Shown here piece by piece: positions 11,379 through 21,238 of a DNA stretch of 64,000 bases. Numbering within the stretch: the stretch's first letter is position 1; each line of letters opens with the position of its first letter. The notes below the pieces were generated by a model that was not told where the DNA came from, searched no databases, and saw only the letters and a program-made list of their open reading frames with translations. This DNA is from Lecanosticta acicola (lineage: Eukaryota; Ascomycota; Dothideomycetes; Mycosphaerellales; Mycosphaerellaceae): contig CAVMBE010000036.1 in NCBI GenBank assembly GCA_963674455.1, positions 186,001-250,000 of the forward strand. The letters run 5' to 3'. Made by a program: the position numbers and the translations under genes.

Positions 11379-12275
11379 GTTTTGAGTGGATGGGGATTCA
11401 TTTCTCATTCCCTCTGTATGCTATGCCAGCATGCGATTATGCATGACGGCTCTGCTGATGGAATCCGATTGTTGCAGTCGCTTTTGCTTTGCTTTGCTTT
11501 TGAGAAATGCGATTTCTGATTCGGAGTTAGTTTTTGTCGTCAAGGTGTTTTCCGATCGATCGATCAACATGGCCTCCTCTTTCGATCATCTATCTGGATC
11601 TGCATCTACATCTATATATCTTCTGCCCCCACTCCTTGGTCTTGTTGATGCGCAGGGTGCGTCCTAGCTTGGCGACGGAAGGCGGGCTTGGATTGCGATG
11701 CGCACTGCGGGTTATATATCTGAACTCGAGCAGCGACACGACCCATCGCCGGCCATGGTAGCAGAGGGAGGGGGGAGGGGGGGGAGAGGATTGTGGATTC
11801 GCCCGAGTCGGTGTGGTGTTGCCCGACGTCCACGGCGGAGAAGGAGAAGAGGATGTCGCCAAGGTGCCTGCATTCGCATCTTCGCGGAGGGCGGAGGAAG
11901 TGAAGAAGTGGAAAGCGAGGCGGAGGCGGACGACGGCTTGCTGATCTCTCGAGAGGGAAGAGGGAACACGAACATGAACAGGCTTCGGCGAGGAGGTCTA
12001 AGGGCTGGTCGACTTGTAAGATGTACATGTTGCCTCTAACTTGTATACATATATAGATGTATATATATAGATGTATATATAAAAACCGCAAGGAAAAAGA
12101 AGAGAATCGCAATCGTGGTATCAAATCGGTATCACACAAAAAGAAAAAAAATTCAAAGCAAAAGCAAACCAAACCAAACCAAACCAAATCACACACAGCA
12201 CGCACCCATCAGCATTTCACACATCCCTCTTCCAATCCTTCCTCCGTCCACCAGAATTCCACATATCCCCCCCTT

Positions 12276-14129
12276 CTAATCCTTCCTCGGTCCATCTGGC
12301 GGTCCCTCCTTATCCCCCCAATACCCCCTCGACGCCTCGGACATGTTCCCCACACATCGGGGCTTCTCAAACTCCTCGACGCCACCCATCGGCCAGATCG
12401 GCACAAAACAAACTTCATGATATCCGCAGCCCCTACACCTCTTCCAGGTGCTCCAAGCCAGCCAGGTCTTCAAGTCCCGAACCGTCTGGAGAGCATCGGA
12501 GTAGAGCTCCTGCTCAGACGCTTTGGTCAGGGCAGAGCAGAGGGTTGTGGTGACGTTGAGGATAGCAGATCCCGCGAGTTTGCGCGGGAGGTGGGTGAAG
12601 TACTGTGTTGCGCAGCGGCGGATCTCTGCGTTCCTGTCGCGCGCGGCATAGTCGATGAAAGGGCGCAGGGCGCGGTCGAGCTCGGATTGGAGAGAGCGCA
12701 GGTCTTGCAGGTCGCCCGAGGCGAGGTATTCGATTCGATCCGAGTAGCGGGCAATGACCATGTCCGCGATTGCTTGCCAGTCGACGGGTCTATGCTGCTT
12801 CCTCTCATGGTGAGAGTGGTCGTGGTCTCGCCAGATCATCTCCCGAATCGCCTTCTGGACGGGACGGATGAGTTCCGTTTCGTTCCGTACGCGTGGAAGG
12901 CCGGTTTTGGATTCGAAGTAGAGGGCATCGTCGGCTGCGAAGAGCGTGACGAAGTCGTCGTAGTTGATGTGGACGCGATCACCGCCGATGCCGTCGAATC
13001 TGCTCGCGACGGCCTGGTAGTAGCTGAATTGATCGCCGTCGTCGCCATGGCCAGGTGGACCGCCCCTTCCCGATGCTTTGACCTGCGTGATGCGGGAGAC
13101 GTCGAGGTCGCGCTCGAAGGAGCAGAGGATGATCTCGAAGCCCAGTTCCATCCTGAGGAAGCCATCAATGCGGCCTTTCCATTCCCTTTGGGCCATAGCG
13201 CAGAGTTGCTCAGCGCGGGAGGCTTCGTTCATGGGTCCACCGTGGCGCTTCTTGGGTTCATCTTGAGCATGAGGAGGTGGAGGAGGTGGTGGTGGTGGTC
13301 CGTGGTGGGGGGCGCCGGAGGAGGGAGGGTTATCGTGCAGGAGAACGACATCTTGCGAGTCAAGCGTGCCTTTATCCGACTTGGCGGCGGATTGTCCATC
13401 GATGTAGAGGAGGCGAAGATCGTGCTTGGGTCGGTAGGTGTGGAGGTAGCCATGCGCCTCGGCGTCCTCATTGGGATCGGGCTTCTTGCTCCCGAATTTG
13501 AAGGCGGACTTCTTGCTCTCGTTCTGCTCGACCCGTTGCCTCGCATGCTCTCGCTGTGCGGCAGTGTGAGTTCGTGGTCTGTCTCCCTGGTCCTCGCCAT
13601 GGTCTCGTCGCCTCAATCCATGTTTCCAGCCGTCGCGAGGCTCGTCGGAAAATCCGGGAGGCGGAGCGTCAGGCGAGGGGCCGTCGTGAGGAGGAGGTCC
13701 GTGATACCAGGATTTGTGATTCGAATGCTCGTCTGGTGCTTGCGGCGGATGCCAATCGTCCTCGTCATCGGACGCGTGGTTGGGAGGCGGACCAGGTGGG
13801 CCACCTCTGCCGGGAGGAGCTCGTCGTGGGCGAGCAAACATGGAGGCGTGTTCGGGCTCGAAGGCCAGCCATTCGGTTCCGTTGACGCGATCAGGCGTGT
13901 CGGTGCCATGGTATAGTTGGGTGCCTTGGGGGATGGTGGCGAGGAAGTAGGACATGCCGTTGTGGTTGAGAGAGCTTCCCCATTGTCGCATGGAGCTGTG
14001 GATGGCGTTGAAGATGTGATTGGGATTCTGGATCTGGAGTTCGAGGGCGTGGGCACTGGCGGGAGTTGAGACGGCCAGCGGCAGAGCGAGGAGGGCAGGG
14101 ATGCGATGCATGATGGCAGCGCTGGGCAA
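12276..14129 (-). CDS. Secreted/ER conserved fungal protein, function unknown
   Basis: A single 617-residue frame. The N-terminus is a clear signal peptide (MHRIPALLALPLAVSTPASA). Two Met codons compete, at 14129 and 14111; the second puts the signal peptide right at the start and is equally plausible. A conserved segment follows (NHIFNAIHSSMRQWGSSLNH; GTQLYHGTDTPDRVNGTEWL), then a long Pro/Gly/His/Asp-rich disordered insert (about residues 100–230). A second conserved region contains TYRPKHDLRLLYIDGQSAA, and the C-terminal half is helical (VHINYDDFVTLFAADDALYF). Two Cys pairs (KRCRGCGYHEVCF) lie near the end. The family occurs in many ascomycetes without a known role. The opposite strand is also open for 619 codons, which is a composition shadow. 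Confidence 0.7.
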   Translation of the reverse strand: MPSAAIMHRIPALLALPLAVSTPASAHALELQIQNPNHIFNAIHSSMRQWGSSLNHNGMSYFLATIPQGTQLYHGTDTPDRVNGTEWLAFEPEHASMFARPRRAPPGRGGPPGPPPNHASDDEDDWHPPQAPDEHSNHKSWYHGPPPHDGPSPDAPPPGFSDEPRDGWKHGLRRRDHGEDQGDRPRTHTAAQREHARQRVEQNESKKSAFKFGSKKPDPNEDAEAHGYLHTYRPKHDLRLLYIDGQSAAKSDKGTLDSQDVVLLHDNPPSSGAPHHGPPPPPPPPPHAQDEPKKRHGGPMNEASRAEQLCAMAQREWKGRIDGFLRMELGFEIILCSFERDLDVSRITQVKASGRGGPPGHGDDGDQFSYYQAVASRFDGIGGDRVHINYDDFVTLFAADDALYFESKTGLPRVRNETELIRPVQKAIREMIWRDHDHSHHERKQHRPVDWQAIADMVIARYSDRIEYLASGDLQDLRSLQSELDRALRPFIDYAARDRNAEIRRCATQYFTHLPRKLAGSAILNVTTTLCSALTKASEQELYSDALQTVRDLKTWLAWSTWKRCRGCGYHEVCFVPIWPMGGVEEFEKPRCVGNMSEASRGYWGDKEGPPDGPRKD

Positions 14130-15700
14130 GGGGAAAGCAGCTGCTGAGGCGGGGAGGGGAAGAGGAAGGATACCTTAAGGGGAAAGACCAACGAGCAAAG
14201 CAAGCTTCATGTGATGAATGTATACTAATCTCAAGATGAAGGCGAGTAGAGGCTGTCGTACCACGGGATGCGCGTCTATGCGTGGGGAGAAGCGAGCGTC
14301 GTCAGCCGGGCAGGCCATCAAACTGCCGGAGTGAGTGAGAATCCCGGCCGAAAGTGGGCGGCGCCATGGTTATTGTCCAGAGCAACAGCGTGATACACAG
14401 GAAAGATGAAGGCAGCGATGCAGTGTGGTAGTGGTAGTGGTGATGGTAGTGGTAGTAATGGCAGTGGCAGTGGCAGTGGCAGTGGCAGTGGCAGTGGCAG
14501 TGGCAGTGGCAGTGGCAGTGGCAGTGGCAGTGGCAGTCATAGAAGGAAGTCGAGTGTTGTCGGCATGTGCACCGCAGCAGGCAATATCGGAGTTCGCCAG
14601 ACGTGCCTGAGGCATGGCACCGCACTTTCGCTTCAGTCTGTCTTCGGCTTTCCCGATCCATCATCTTTCCTTCTCTCCTCGTCTCCATCCGCCCTATCTT
14701 CATATCGCAAATGAATACTGTTGCGCGCGACAGTGGCATGGATACCAGCTCCTACCCTTCTGACAAGCAAAGCTCCGATTTAGCAACACCAACAAGGCAG
14801 CATCAGGATGACCATGGTGGATTGAACTTGTACGTCTGGCCTATATACGGTAATGGTTGTCCACGCGACGTGCTCCACGACCACAGGCCATACCAATCGG
14901 GCAGGAGGTAGACGGCGAGATGACTCTCCATTCATTGAAGCCAAGCCGCAAGACTGGACGCCGCCAGATTTGATGCCGCAAGCACTGCGGATGCCTGAGG
15001 CCAAAGAAATCACGTGAGCTCGGCTGGCAAAGTAACCAACCTCACCTCATTGGAAGGCGAAACGGATTTGGGTGGGAAGCGCCTTCCCGACCAGCACTGG
15101 GCCGAATGGCAAGTACGACTTCGCGGGAAGGAGCTTGGGGCATGTCCCTCGCACCTCGAAGAGAGTGCAAGTCCAAGTCGACCGAGGAGCGCAATGCGTA
15201 TGCGCCGTCGCAGAGGGTCGAAGCGGCGAGCCATGGGCATTGGAGGACGTACCTGAAACGAAACGGTGCAGACGGCCACCTCAACCCTCCTTTCCCCCTT
15301 CAGACGCTACAGTCTGCCAGACTGCGGTACTATGCGGAATTGCCACATTTTCCCGTGTTGGGAGCTAGTAATGGACAATGCGCTCGCCATTCTGACCCCG
15401 TGCACGCAGCTGGACTGGTTCGTAGGGGAATGGAGCCTGGTCCAGGGACGCGTTGAGCTTTCCTCGGCTTTCTTCCCCTTTCTCTCCGGGGGGCTTCGCG
15501 ATGGCTCTCGGAGCTGAGGTGGTAATGCGGCCGGCCATGGCTGTGAATCATGCTTCCAAGCACGCCGACGCTTCAGGGTCCGATGAGTCTGCCAGGGAGG
15601 GCAGGGAGGCAATAAAGACCGTCTCTTCCTCCCCTTCCCTCCGTCTTCCTTTCTTGAACCTTCAACTTTGATATCTCAAGGATAAGGCAGGGTGTTCTTG
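14130..15700. other. Spacer without a recognised gene
   Basis: It contains the GGCAGT hexamer run near 14459–14538 but otherwise shows no coding frame with family resemblance. Confidence 0.5.
14459..14538. repeat. GGCAGT hexanucleotide tandem repeat, about 13 copies
   Basis: Perfect tandem copies of TGGCAG, preceded by degenerate TGGTAG units (14424–14458) that look like its eroded edge. Confidence 0.9.
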
Positions 15701-16345
15701 TCTTGATGACTTGGCTTATCTTCCTCTTTTCATTGGTCCCGGGTACGACCTGAAACTGCGCCCCGCCCCTCAGCATGACATACCTCTGTCGCCCGTCATG
15801 CGTGAGAACCTCAGCCGGCGTGCTGATCCAAAGCTGCAACAACCACCGCCGCCTTCGGCGTGTGCTCGCATCTCCTCGCCCTTCGAACGATCAGCGCCTC
15901 ACACACTCCTTGGGTCACAAGGTTGGAACATCAAAGATGCGGCGTCTTGAGGCAAAGTTCATCGCCTCTACCAGGTATGTCGACCTCCTTTGCGCCACTT
16001 CTTGCACATTGCTGACCACTTCCCTTTCCAGCATCATGCACATCGCCGTCCATTCGTACGGGCCAGATCCCCAAAGTCCTTGATGCAGCGCTTACACCGG
16101 GAGAATTGACTCCTTTGCGATTGTGGACCAGCTGGTACAGAGCCATGATCCTGGTACGCATCGAGACAGGGTACATGCACCTCGTGTTGTGCATCAAAGG
16201 GGAGGATGTCTTGGGGCGAAGCTTCTCGCTTCAGACAGGTACGTCGACGATCTCCTTCTCATGTCTTGCTCGCCACGTTTTACTAACCTCCGGATACCTT
16301 TCTCTACCGGTCACAGTACGTCCCCCTTCCACGCTCTACATTCCC

Positions 16346-16476
16346 GGTGGGGTAGTTCAATGGGAAGAACAGCAAGGGGCCCTGGCCAGATACCTCTCTC
16401 TACTGGTCCCGGGCGAGCAAATCTCTCCGCTCAGCACCACAACTTGCAGATGCCGAGTTCGAGTCCGGCTCTCACC
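16346..16476 (+). tRNA. tRNA-like cloverleaf 1 with 66-nt insert in the anticodon loop
   Basis: The acceptor stem GGTGGGG pairs with TCTCACC (7 bp including G·U). The D stem is GTTC/GAAC with a GG-containing loop. The anticodon stem is GCAAG/CTTGC and the variable loop AGAT. The T arm is GCCG-A-G / C-CGGC closing TTCGAGT. The A box (TAGTTCAATGG) is canonical. The T stem carries a bulged A shared with copies 2, 3 and 5. The insert (16377–16442) forms its own hairpins (CTGGCCAG…CTGG; GAGC…GCTC). There is no T at position 33 on the 5' side of the loop, so amino-acid identity cannot be read with confidence. Confidence 0.5.
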
Positions 16477-16740
16477 ACAGGTCCCGGGCCACTGACATGA
16501 AACTGCGTCCTAGCCCTGGGTACGGCTACGATAACCTGCACCCCCTCAAGTCGTAAGGCTAGGACTTTTCAGTCCCGCGGACTTGGGCGCAGCAAGGGTT
16601 GGAGGCCATCAGGGCGACCTTCGAACAATCTCACAGCGGGTTCCGAGTGTCGCATTTCGTAAGCTCAACCCCCAACGTCTGCGCCTCCTCATGTGACTGA
16701 CTACTGACTACTGACGACTTGACAGTGTTCCCCTCCGCGC

Positions 16741-16818
16741 TCCTCTCTTCTCTCCCCTCTTCTCTCCCCTCTTCTCTCCCCTCTTCTCTCCCCTCTTCTC
16801 TCCCCTCTTTTCTCCTCT
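16741..16818. repeat. TCTCCCCTCTTC 12-mer tandem repeat
   Basis: About five tandem copies of a 12-base pyrimidine unit between intron-like segments and the next tRNA-like unit. Confidence 0.8.
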
Positions 16819-17151
16819 CTTTCGGTCCCTAGTATGACCTGAAACTGCGACCATCTGCGACTTATAAGACTTGGATTTTTCAGTCCGGCGGAGTCAGCGG
16901 CAAGGGTTTGAGGCTGCGAGAGCGACCCTCGAACAACCTCACAGCGCTAAGCGGGCATTGGCTTGGTAGGTACAGGACGTCTAGATTGTCTCTGTTGCAC
17001 TGAAATGACAAGTCAACAGCATCTGAGCTCGTCGCCAGACCTCAGTCACGCTGATGCCGAGCCATTTTCCCTCTGATACGTCGTCCCCTGCAAGCTTTCA
17101 ATTCTGCTGACCCCATCGCAAGACATTCTGTCGGTGACCACCACTGCTCTC

Positions 17152-17288
17152 GGAGACGTAGTTCAACGGCAGAACAGCAAGGGGGCATGAACCGGATATC
17201 TTTCATTACCGGATCACGTCGGGCGATATTCTTTGGAGCCCAGTACCATCTCAACTTGCAGACGCAGAGTTCGACACCTGCCCTTTCC
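17152..17288 (+). tRNA. tRNA-like cloverleaf 2 with 73-nt insert in the anticodon loop
   Basis: The acceptor stem GGAGACG pairs with CCTTTCC at six of seven positions (one C·C, one G·U). The D stem is GTTC/GAAC, the anticodon stem GCAAG/CTTGC, and the variable loop AGAC. The T arm is GCAG-A-G / C-CTGC around TTCGACA, with the bulged A. The insert has a GGGC…GCCC hairpin also present in copy 3. If the seven bases before the 3' anticodon stem are the loop, the triplet would be CTC (Glu), but this intron position is not the canonical one. Confidence 0.5.
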
Positions 17289-17457
17289 ATTGGTCCCTCA
17301 GCATGACCTTAAACTGCGTCCTCGGTGATGCCCGCAGCTGTCTTCACAGATAAACTTCATTATCGATATGTGCTTGTTAGCACTCGACGGTTAATCTCCT
17401 CCTCCCATTCTGACCTCGGCTGACTTTATCGCAGTTGTGCGCTTGTCTCATAATACC

Positions 17458-17593
17458 GGCGATGTAGTTCGACGGTAGAACAGCAAGGGGTCCTGACTAG
17501 ATACCTCTCCTTACTAAGTCAGGATGGGCGATATTCTCTGAAGCCCAGTACCATTTCAACTTGCAGACGCGGAGTTCGACACCCGCCATCGCC
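17458..17593 (+). tRNA. tRNA-like cloverleaf 3 with 72-nt insert in the anticodon loop
   Basis: The acceptor stem GGCGATG/CATCGCC is perfect over 7 bp. The D stem is GTTC/GAAC around GACGGTA, the anticodon stem GCAAG/CTTGC, and the variable loop AGAC. The T arm is GCGG-A-G / C-CCGC around TTCGACA. The insert contains TCCTGAC…GTCAGGA and GGGC…GCCC hairpins. A run of nine T follows 24 bases downstream (17618–17626), a possible Pol III terminator. The 3'-side loop reading would give TTC (Glu), with the same caution as copy 2. Confidence 0.55.
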
Positions 17594-17628
17594 GCTCTCC
17601 TTCCAGCGCGGATCACATTTTTTTTTGG

Positions 17629-17764
17629 GGCGAGGTAGTTCAATGGTAGAACAGCAAGGGGTCCTGACCAGACATCTCCCTTTACTGAGTCAGGATGGGC
17701 GATATTCTCTGAAGCCTAGTACCATTTGAACTTGCAGACGTGGTGTTCGACTCCCATCCTCGCC
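17629..17764 (+). tRNA. tRNA-like cloverleaf 4 with 72-nt insert in the anticodon loop
   Basis: The acceptor stem GGCGAGG/CCTCGCC is perfect over 7 bp and differs from copy 3 by a compensated base pair. The D stem is GTTC/GAAC around AATGGTA, the anticodon stem GCAAG/CTTGC, and the variable loop AGAC. The T arm is GTGG-T-G / C-CCAT around TTCGACT, with a bulged T where other copies have A. The insert hairpin is TCCTGAC (17662–17668) with GTCAGGA (17689–17695). The 3'-side loop reading would give TTG (Gln), which is uncertain. Confidence 0.55.
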
Positions 17765-17913
17765 GGCAATTCACTGGACCTGCACCGAGGCCAAAACCCA
17801 CGCCGCCTGGTCTTAGCTAAGTTCATCCAATCCGCTTCATCGTCATCCCCTAATAGACTGACTTCATCGCAGAGCGCTTCTCCCAATCTTCTTGCGGCCT
17901 TCAACTTCTTTCG

Positions 17914-18052
17914 GGGGGGATGGTGCAACGGCAGCACACGGAGTGGAGACCGGGTAGTCTTTCTTTGCTAGTCGGGCGGCATTGCACCTTCTTTATTGCT
18001 TTCCTTGCTTTAAACAAGCTCCGAGACGCAGAGTTCGACTCCTGCTCCCGCC
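17914..18052 (+). tRNA. tRNA-like cloverleaf 5, divergent stems, 75-nt insert
   Basis: The acceptor stem GGGGGGA pairs with TCCCGCC at six of seven positions. The D stem is GTGC/GCAC, the anticodon stem CGGAG/CTCCG, the variable loop AGAC, and the T arm GCAG-A-G / C-CTGC around TTCGACT. Every stem except the T stem differs from copies 1–4 on both sides yet still pairs, which is strong evidence that the fold was kept by selection at some time. The insert has a CCGGGTAG…CTAGTCGG hairpin. Confidence 0.5.
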
Positions 18053-18214
18053 AACCTAACAATAGCCACGACAGCTCATCGGACTGTCGACAGCTTTTGA
18101 CCTCGCTCTAGAAACAATACAGGTGGTCGGTCCCCTTCCTTGCTCTTCCTAGTACCTCTGCGCGTTGACTTTATTACAGACCGTGTATGCATGCCATCTT
18201 GTCACTTCTTTTTC

Positions 18215-18340
18215 GAAGGGATGGTGCAATGGTAATGTCGGGTAGTCTTTCCCTGCTACCAGGGAGGCATCCCGTTTTCTCGCTAGCTTTCCTTGCGCAG
18301 CACGAATGAATGAGATACAAGTTCGATTTCTCTCCTCTCT
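18215..18340 (+). pseudogene. Decayed tRNA-like copy 6
   Basis: It aligns with copy 5: GGGATGGTGCAATGGTA at the A box, GGGTAGTCTTTC in the insert, and AAGTTCGATTTC at the B box. The 3' half of the D stem and the 5' anticodon stem are missing, so the cloverleaf is lost. Confidence 0.45.
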
Positions 18341-19266
18341 AACACTGCTTCTGAATGATCCTGCTGGGCGCGATTGAAGGTCGAGAAATGGTGTAATATA
18401 GCTTGAGAGATGAATGTCATTTCCTGTCCTTGTCTTGTGTTCCGTTCCGCTCATGATCCTCGCAAAGGAGTGTTCCGACTTCTTCTTCTTCTTTTCTCCC
18501 CAGCTACTGCAAGCCTACTGTACTGTACTGTACTTCCAATCTCAATGGTATGTCACCTCCTCCCCGTCTTGTATCCCATCGACGCTGACGACTTCCAACA
18601 CCATTCGCCAAATCATCAGACTAAAATCGCGACCGGACAGGCTGTTCGACAGCTTTGGTAACGTAACGAGCGCTGCCCCATTTAAAAAACCATCGATCCA
18701 TCTCCTCCGGTCCGGTACGTACTGTGCTGTGTCGTGAACAAGAACAACAAGTCAGTCAGTCCATAGCCATAGCCAATATATCCAAATCCCCCCAAACTCC
18801 TCCTTCCTTCTGCATTCATCCAACCTTACCGTCCCGCGTCACCGCTACTCATCATCATCCTCAGTCCGCAGTCCTCTATCCATCTCATTGTGAACCCCAA
18901 CCCAAAGCTCACAGCGGCGGCACATCTCCACCCTCAGTTTTCCAGAGCGACGACGACGACATTCCCCACTCGCCTCGCTACTCTCATGTTGTTGTTGTCT
19001 TGTCACCACCTCATTGTCAGTTTCCAAAGAACAACAGATCTTTCGGTGCGGTGTGTGGTCGGGGAGCGCGGCTCACGACTGCTCACAACCGCACTGAAGA
19101 TAATGACAGCAATGACGATGCCCACGATGGCGTAGGCGGGGATGGGGATATATTCTGCTGGGCTGTTCATTGTTGTTGTTGTTGTGTTTGCGACGACGAA
19201 TGGGGATTGCTTTCCTGTTGATTGATTGATGGACGACGTTGGTAGAAAATGAGAATGTTCTTTGCC

Positions 19267-19316
<50 letters not shown>

Positions 19317-19602
19317 TCGGGTACTCTGGAGCGATGTGGTGGTGATGGATCGAGGAATTATAGAGTGGTTGTTGACGTTGTTTCCTATGACGGGACCTTT
19401 CACGCCTTCTTTTGGGATCTCGTAGCGCGGCTTGCGCAGAGTGATTGGGAAGTCGGGATGTGAGTCCAATGCACAGAGCAGGAGCATCCGTCAATCCGGG
19501 AACGGGCAAGACTCATTGCACGGAAAGTGGCGCTGCGAGTGGCCCGGAAGGTGAGACTATAATTGAGATAGGAGCGGAGGGAGACGTAGGTATCGTTGTT
19601 TT
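18341..19602. other. Spacer, no gene seen
   Basis: It contains the ATG/GAT trinucleotide run at 19268–19315. Apparent frames across that run are artefacts. Confidence 0.5.
19268..19315. repeat. GAT trinucleotide run, about 16 copies
   Basis: An uninterrupted tandem GAT (ATG) array. Confidence 0.9.
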
Positions 19603-21238
19603 CTAGCCCACTGTACGCGCCCCCAGAGCTATTCTCTCAAACGAAAGCGCACGCTTTGTAGCTCGCGATTGTACGTTCATAAACATTGTAACCGCCACCA
19701 CTAGCACCAACACGAACAGAACCGGAGTCCAATTGAAGTTTGTGAGGCTGACGGACGATTGGCTTGGCCAGAAGGACCAGAACGCCGCCCAGGTGCAGTA
19801 GATGAGGGCCAAGACGTTGATCCAGAGTCCTGATCGACCCAGTGTCCATCTCGCTGGCGGTAGTTGTTCGTGTCGGAGTCGTTTGAGAATCAGACACCCC
19901 AAGGAGACAATATAGGAGGCGTGGATAGATGCTGTCGAAAAGCACATCATGGTATGCTGGGCAGTGGAGCTGTTGATGCATACCGCACATAGAACTGTCG
20001 TGGCGAGGACGGTACACAGAATGGCATTGAACGGGACTTTGAAGAGTGGATGAACTCGACCGAGCCAAGCTGAGCAGGAGACTGCTCGGTCGCGACTATT
20101 TCTCGTCAGTGGGAAAGGGGGAACAACATGAAGTATGCCTCGACTCACCCGAACGAGTAGAGGTGTCTCGACGTTGCCACCATTGTGCTGGTCGCAACCA
20201 TGAACATGAGGGCTATGATGACTCCGGTGAAGGTATTGACCGCTGGTTGGTAGTTGAGTGCACTTTGGAAGATAAGGACGAATGGTGGTCTTTCTTTGCT
20301 AACCAGGACGTCTATGCGTCCACAGTTGAAGACTGTCAAGGACATCAGCTGTGTGTCTGATAAAATATACACTCGACGACTCGACGTACCAAACGTGAAC
20401 AATGTGAGAATGGTCAGAGGCGTGTTTCCAATGAAGCTCCAGAGTATACATCTCGGGACAACCACATCCGCCTCTTCAATCTCCTCTGCGATGTGCGTGA
20501 CGGCGTCTGTTCCTAATAGTATGAACTGTCTTGTGGTCAGAAGCGTCCTGAGTGTCTGAAAAAGTGACTTACAATGCTGCAAGGCTGTCCAACGAGTACT
20601 GCCAGTGATGTCGATACCCAATCACTGCTGTGGTCAGGCATGTAGCGTGAATTATCCACGAAATTCCCAATAGCATTCGAGACGGGATTCTTGTCGGCCA
20701 AAACCCATAGGCTGACGACAATGGGGACAAGTGCAAAGACGTGACAGAGGGCAAACAGTCCCTCTGCAATTGACAAATGTCCAGCTGCAAATATGTTGAA
20801 GGCTGACACCGCAGAGGCTATACCGATTGTCATCAAGCCGCGCTGCGGCCGACTGTAGGTATAATTATCGTCACCGTTATGTATGACAAGCATCTGGAGG
20901 ATGCCTGCAACCATGTAACAGGTAGATGCGAAGCGAGCTTGCCAGCCAACGGAGCAGAACCAGCCGCTGCAGTAAGACAAGAACATCTCGTAGCGGCGTA
21001 GTGCAAATTTGCTGACCCACTGGTACTGGCCTCCGGCAGCTGGAGCCATGGAGCTCATCTCGGCCAGGGATAATACCAGGAAAAGCTGTCCGACGTGACA
21101 CCAGATCATTGACCAGAACAAGCCTGCAAGACCGCCGTTCTGCAGCGCCGGGCCACTGGCGGTCAGGAGAATCTCCCAGGTGCCCATGACGAGAGAAGTG
21201 AACCCGATGGTGGAGATTTGGCGGAAGTGTTGTTGCAT
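19603..21238 (-). CDS. Amino-acid/GABA/choline-type permease (APC superfamily)
   Basis: Four exons on the minus strand: 21238–20573, 20525–20390, 20332–20149 and 20095–19603. The introns are 47, 57 and 53 bp with canonical ends, and all phases fit, giving 492 residues. The protein has about twelve hydrophobic segments. Typical fungal amino-acid-permease motifs include ISTIGFTSLVMGTWEILL, AAGGQYQWVSKFALRR, TDAVTHIAEEIEEADVVVP and STMVATSRHLYSFGRDRAV. It probably imports amino acids, GABA or choline at the plasma membrane; substrate cannot be told from sequence. The same frame continues upstream to an ATG at 21466 (MPSSAGDKLSV…) but is interrupted by TAG at 21356–21358. Translation therefore either starts at 21238 or the longer N-terminus has been lost. 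Confidence 0.82.

Larger units (their letters stand above)
7556..12275. other. 4.7-kb gene-free spacer, microsatellite-rich
   Basis: This long non-coding stretch lies between two minus-strand genes, so it is the 5' side of the 6314–7555 gene. It is dominated by polypyrimidine or polypurine tracts and short tandem repeats (listed separately). Long apparent frames here are repeat artefacts. Confidence 0.55.
15700..17020 (+). ncRNA. Candidate spliced non-coding transcript (intron-like segments)
   Basis: Four segments have the full grammar of fungal introns on the plus strand: 15975–16031 (GTATGT, GCTGAC, CCAG), 16239–16316 (GTACGT, TACTAAC, CACAG), 16659–16725 (GTAAGC, repeated CTGAC, GACAG) and 16966–17019 (GTAGGT to AACAG). 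The sequence between them has no open frame of consequence. A further CTGACTT…CGCAG element ends at 17434, upstream of one of the tRNA-like units. I infer a spliced RNA without a conserved protein; its ends are unknown. The alternative is a decayed protein gene. Confidence 0.35.

Noticed and set aside
12057..13916. 619-codon plus-strand open frame
   Set aside because: It lies antisense to the 12276–14129 gene, which has a signal peptide and conserved segments. The plus-strand product is low-complexity and unlike any family.
16741..16818. Regular repeats considered as a CRISPR-like array
   Set aside because: The 12-mers are contiguous with no spacers, and the genome is eukaryotic.
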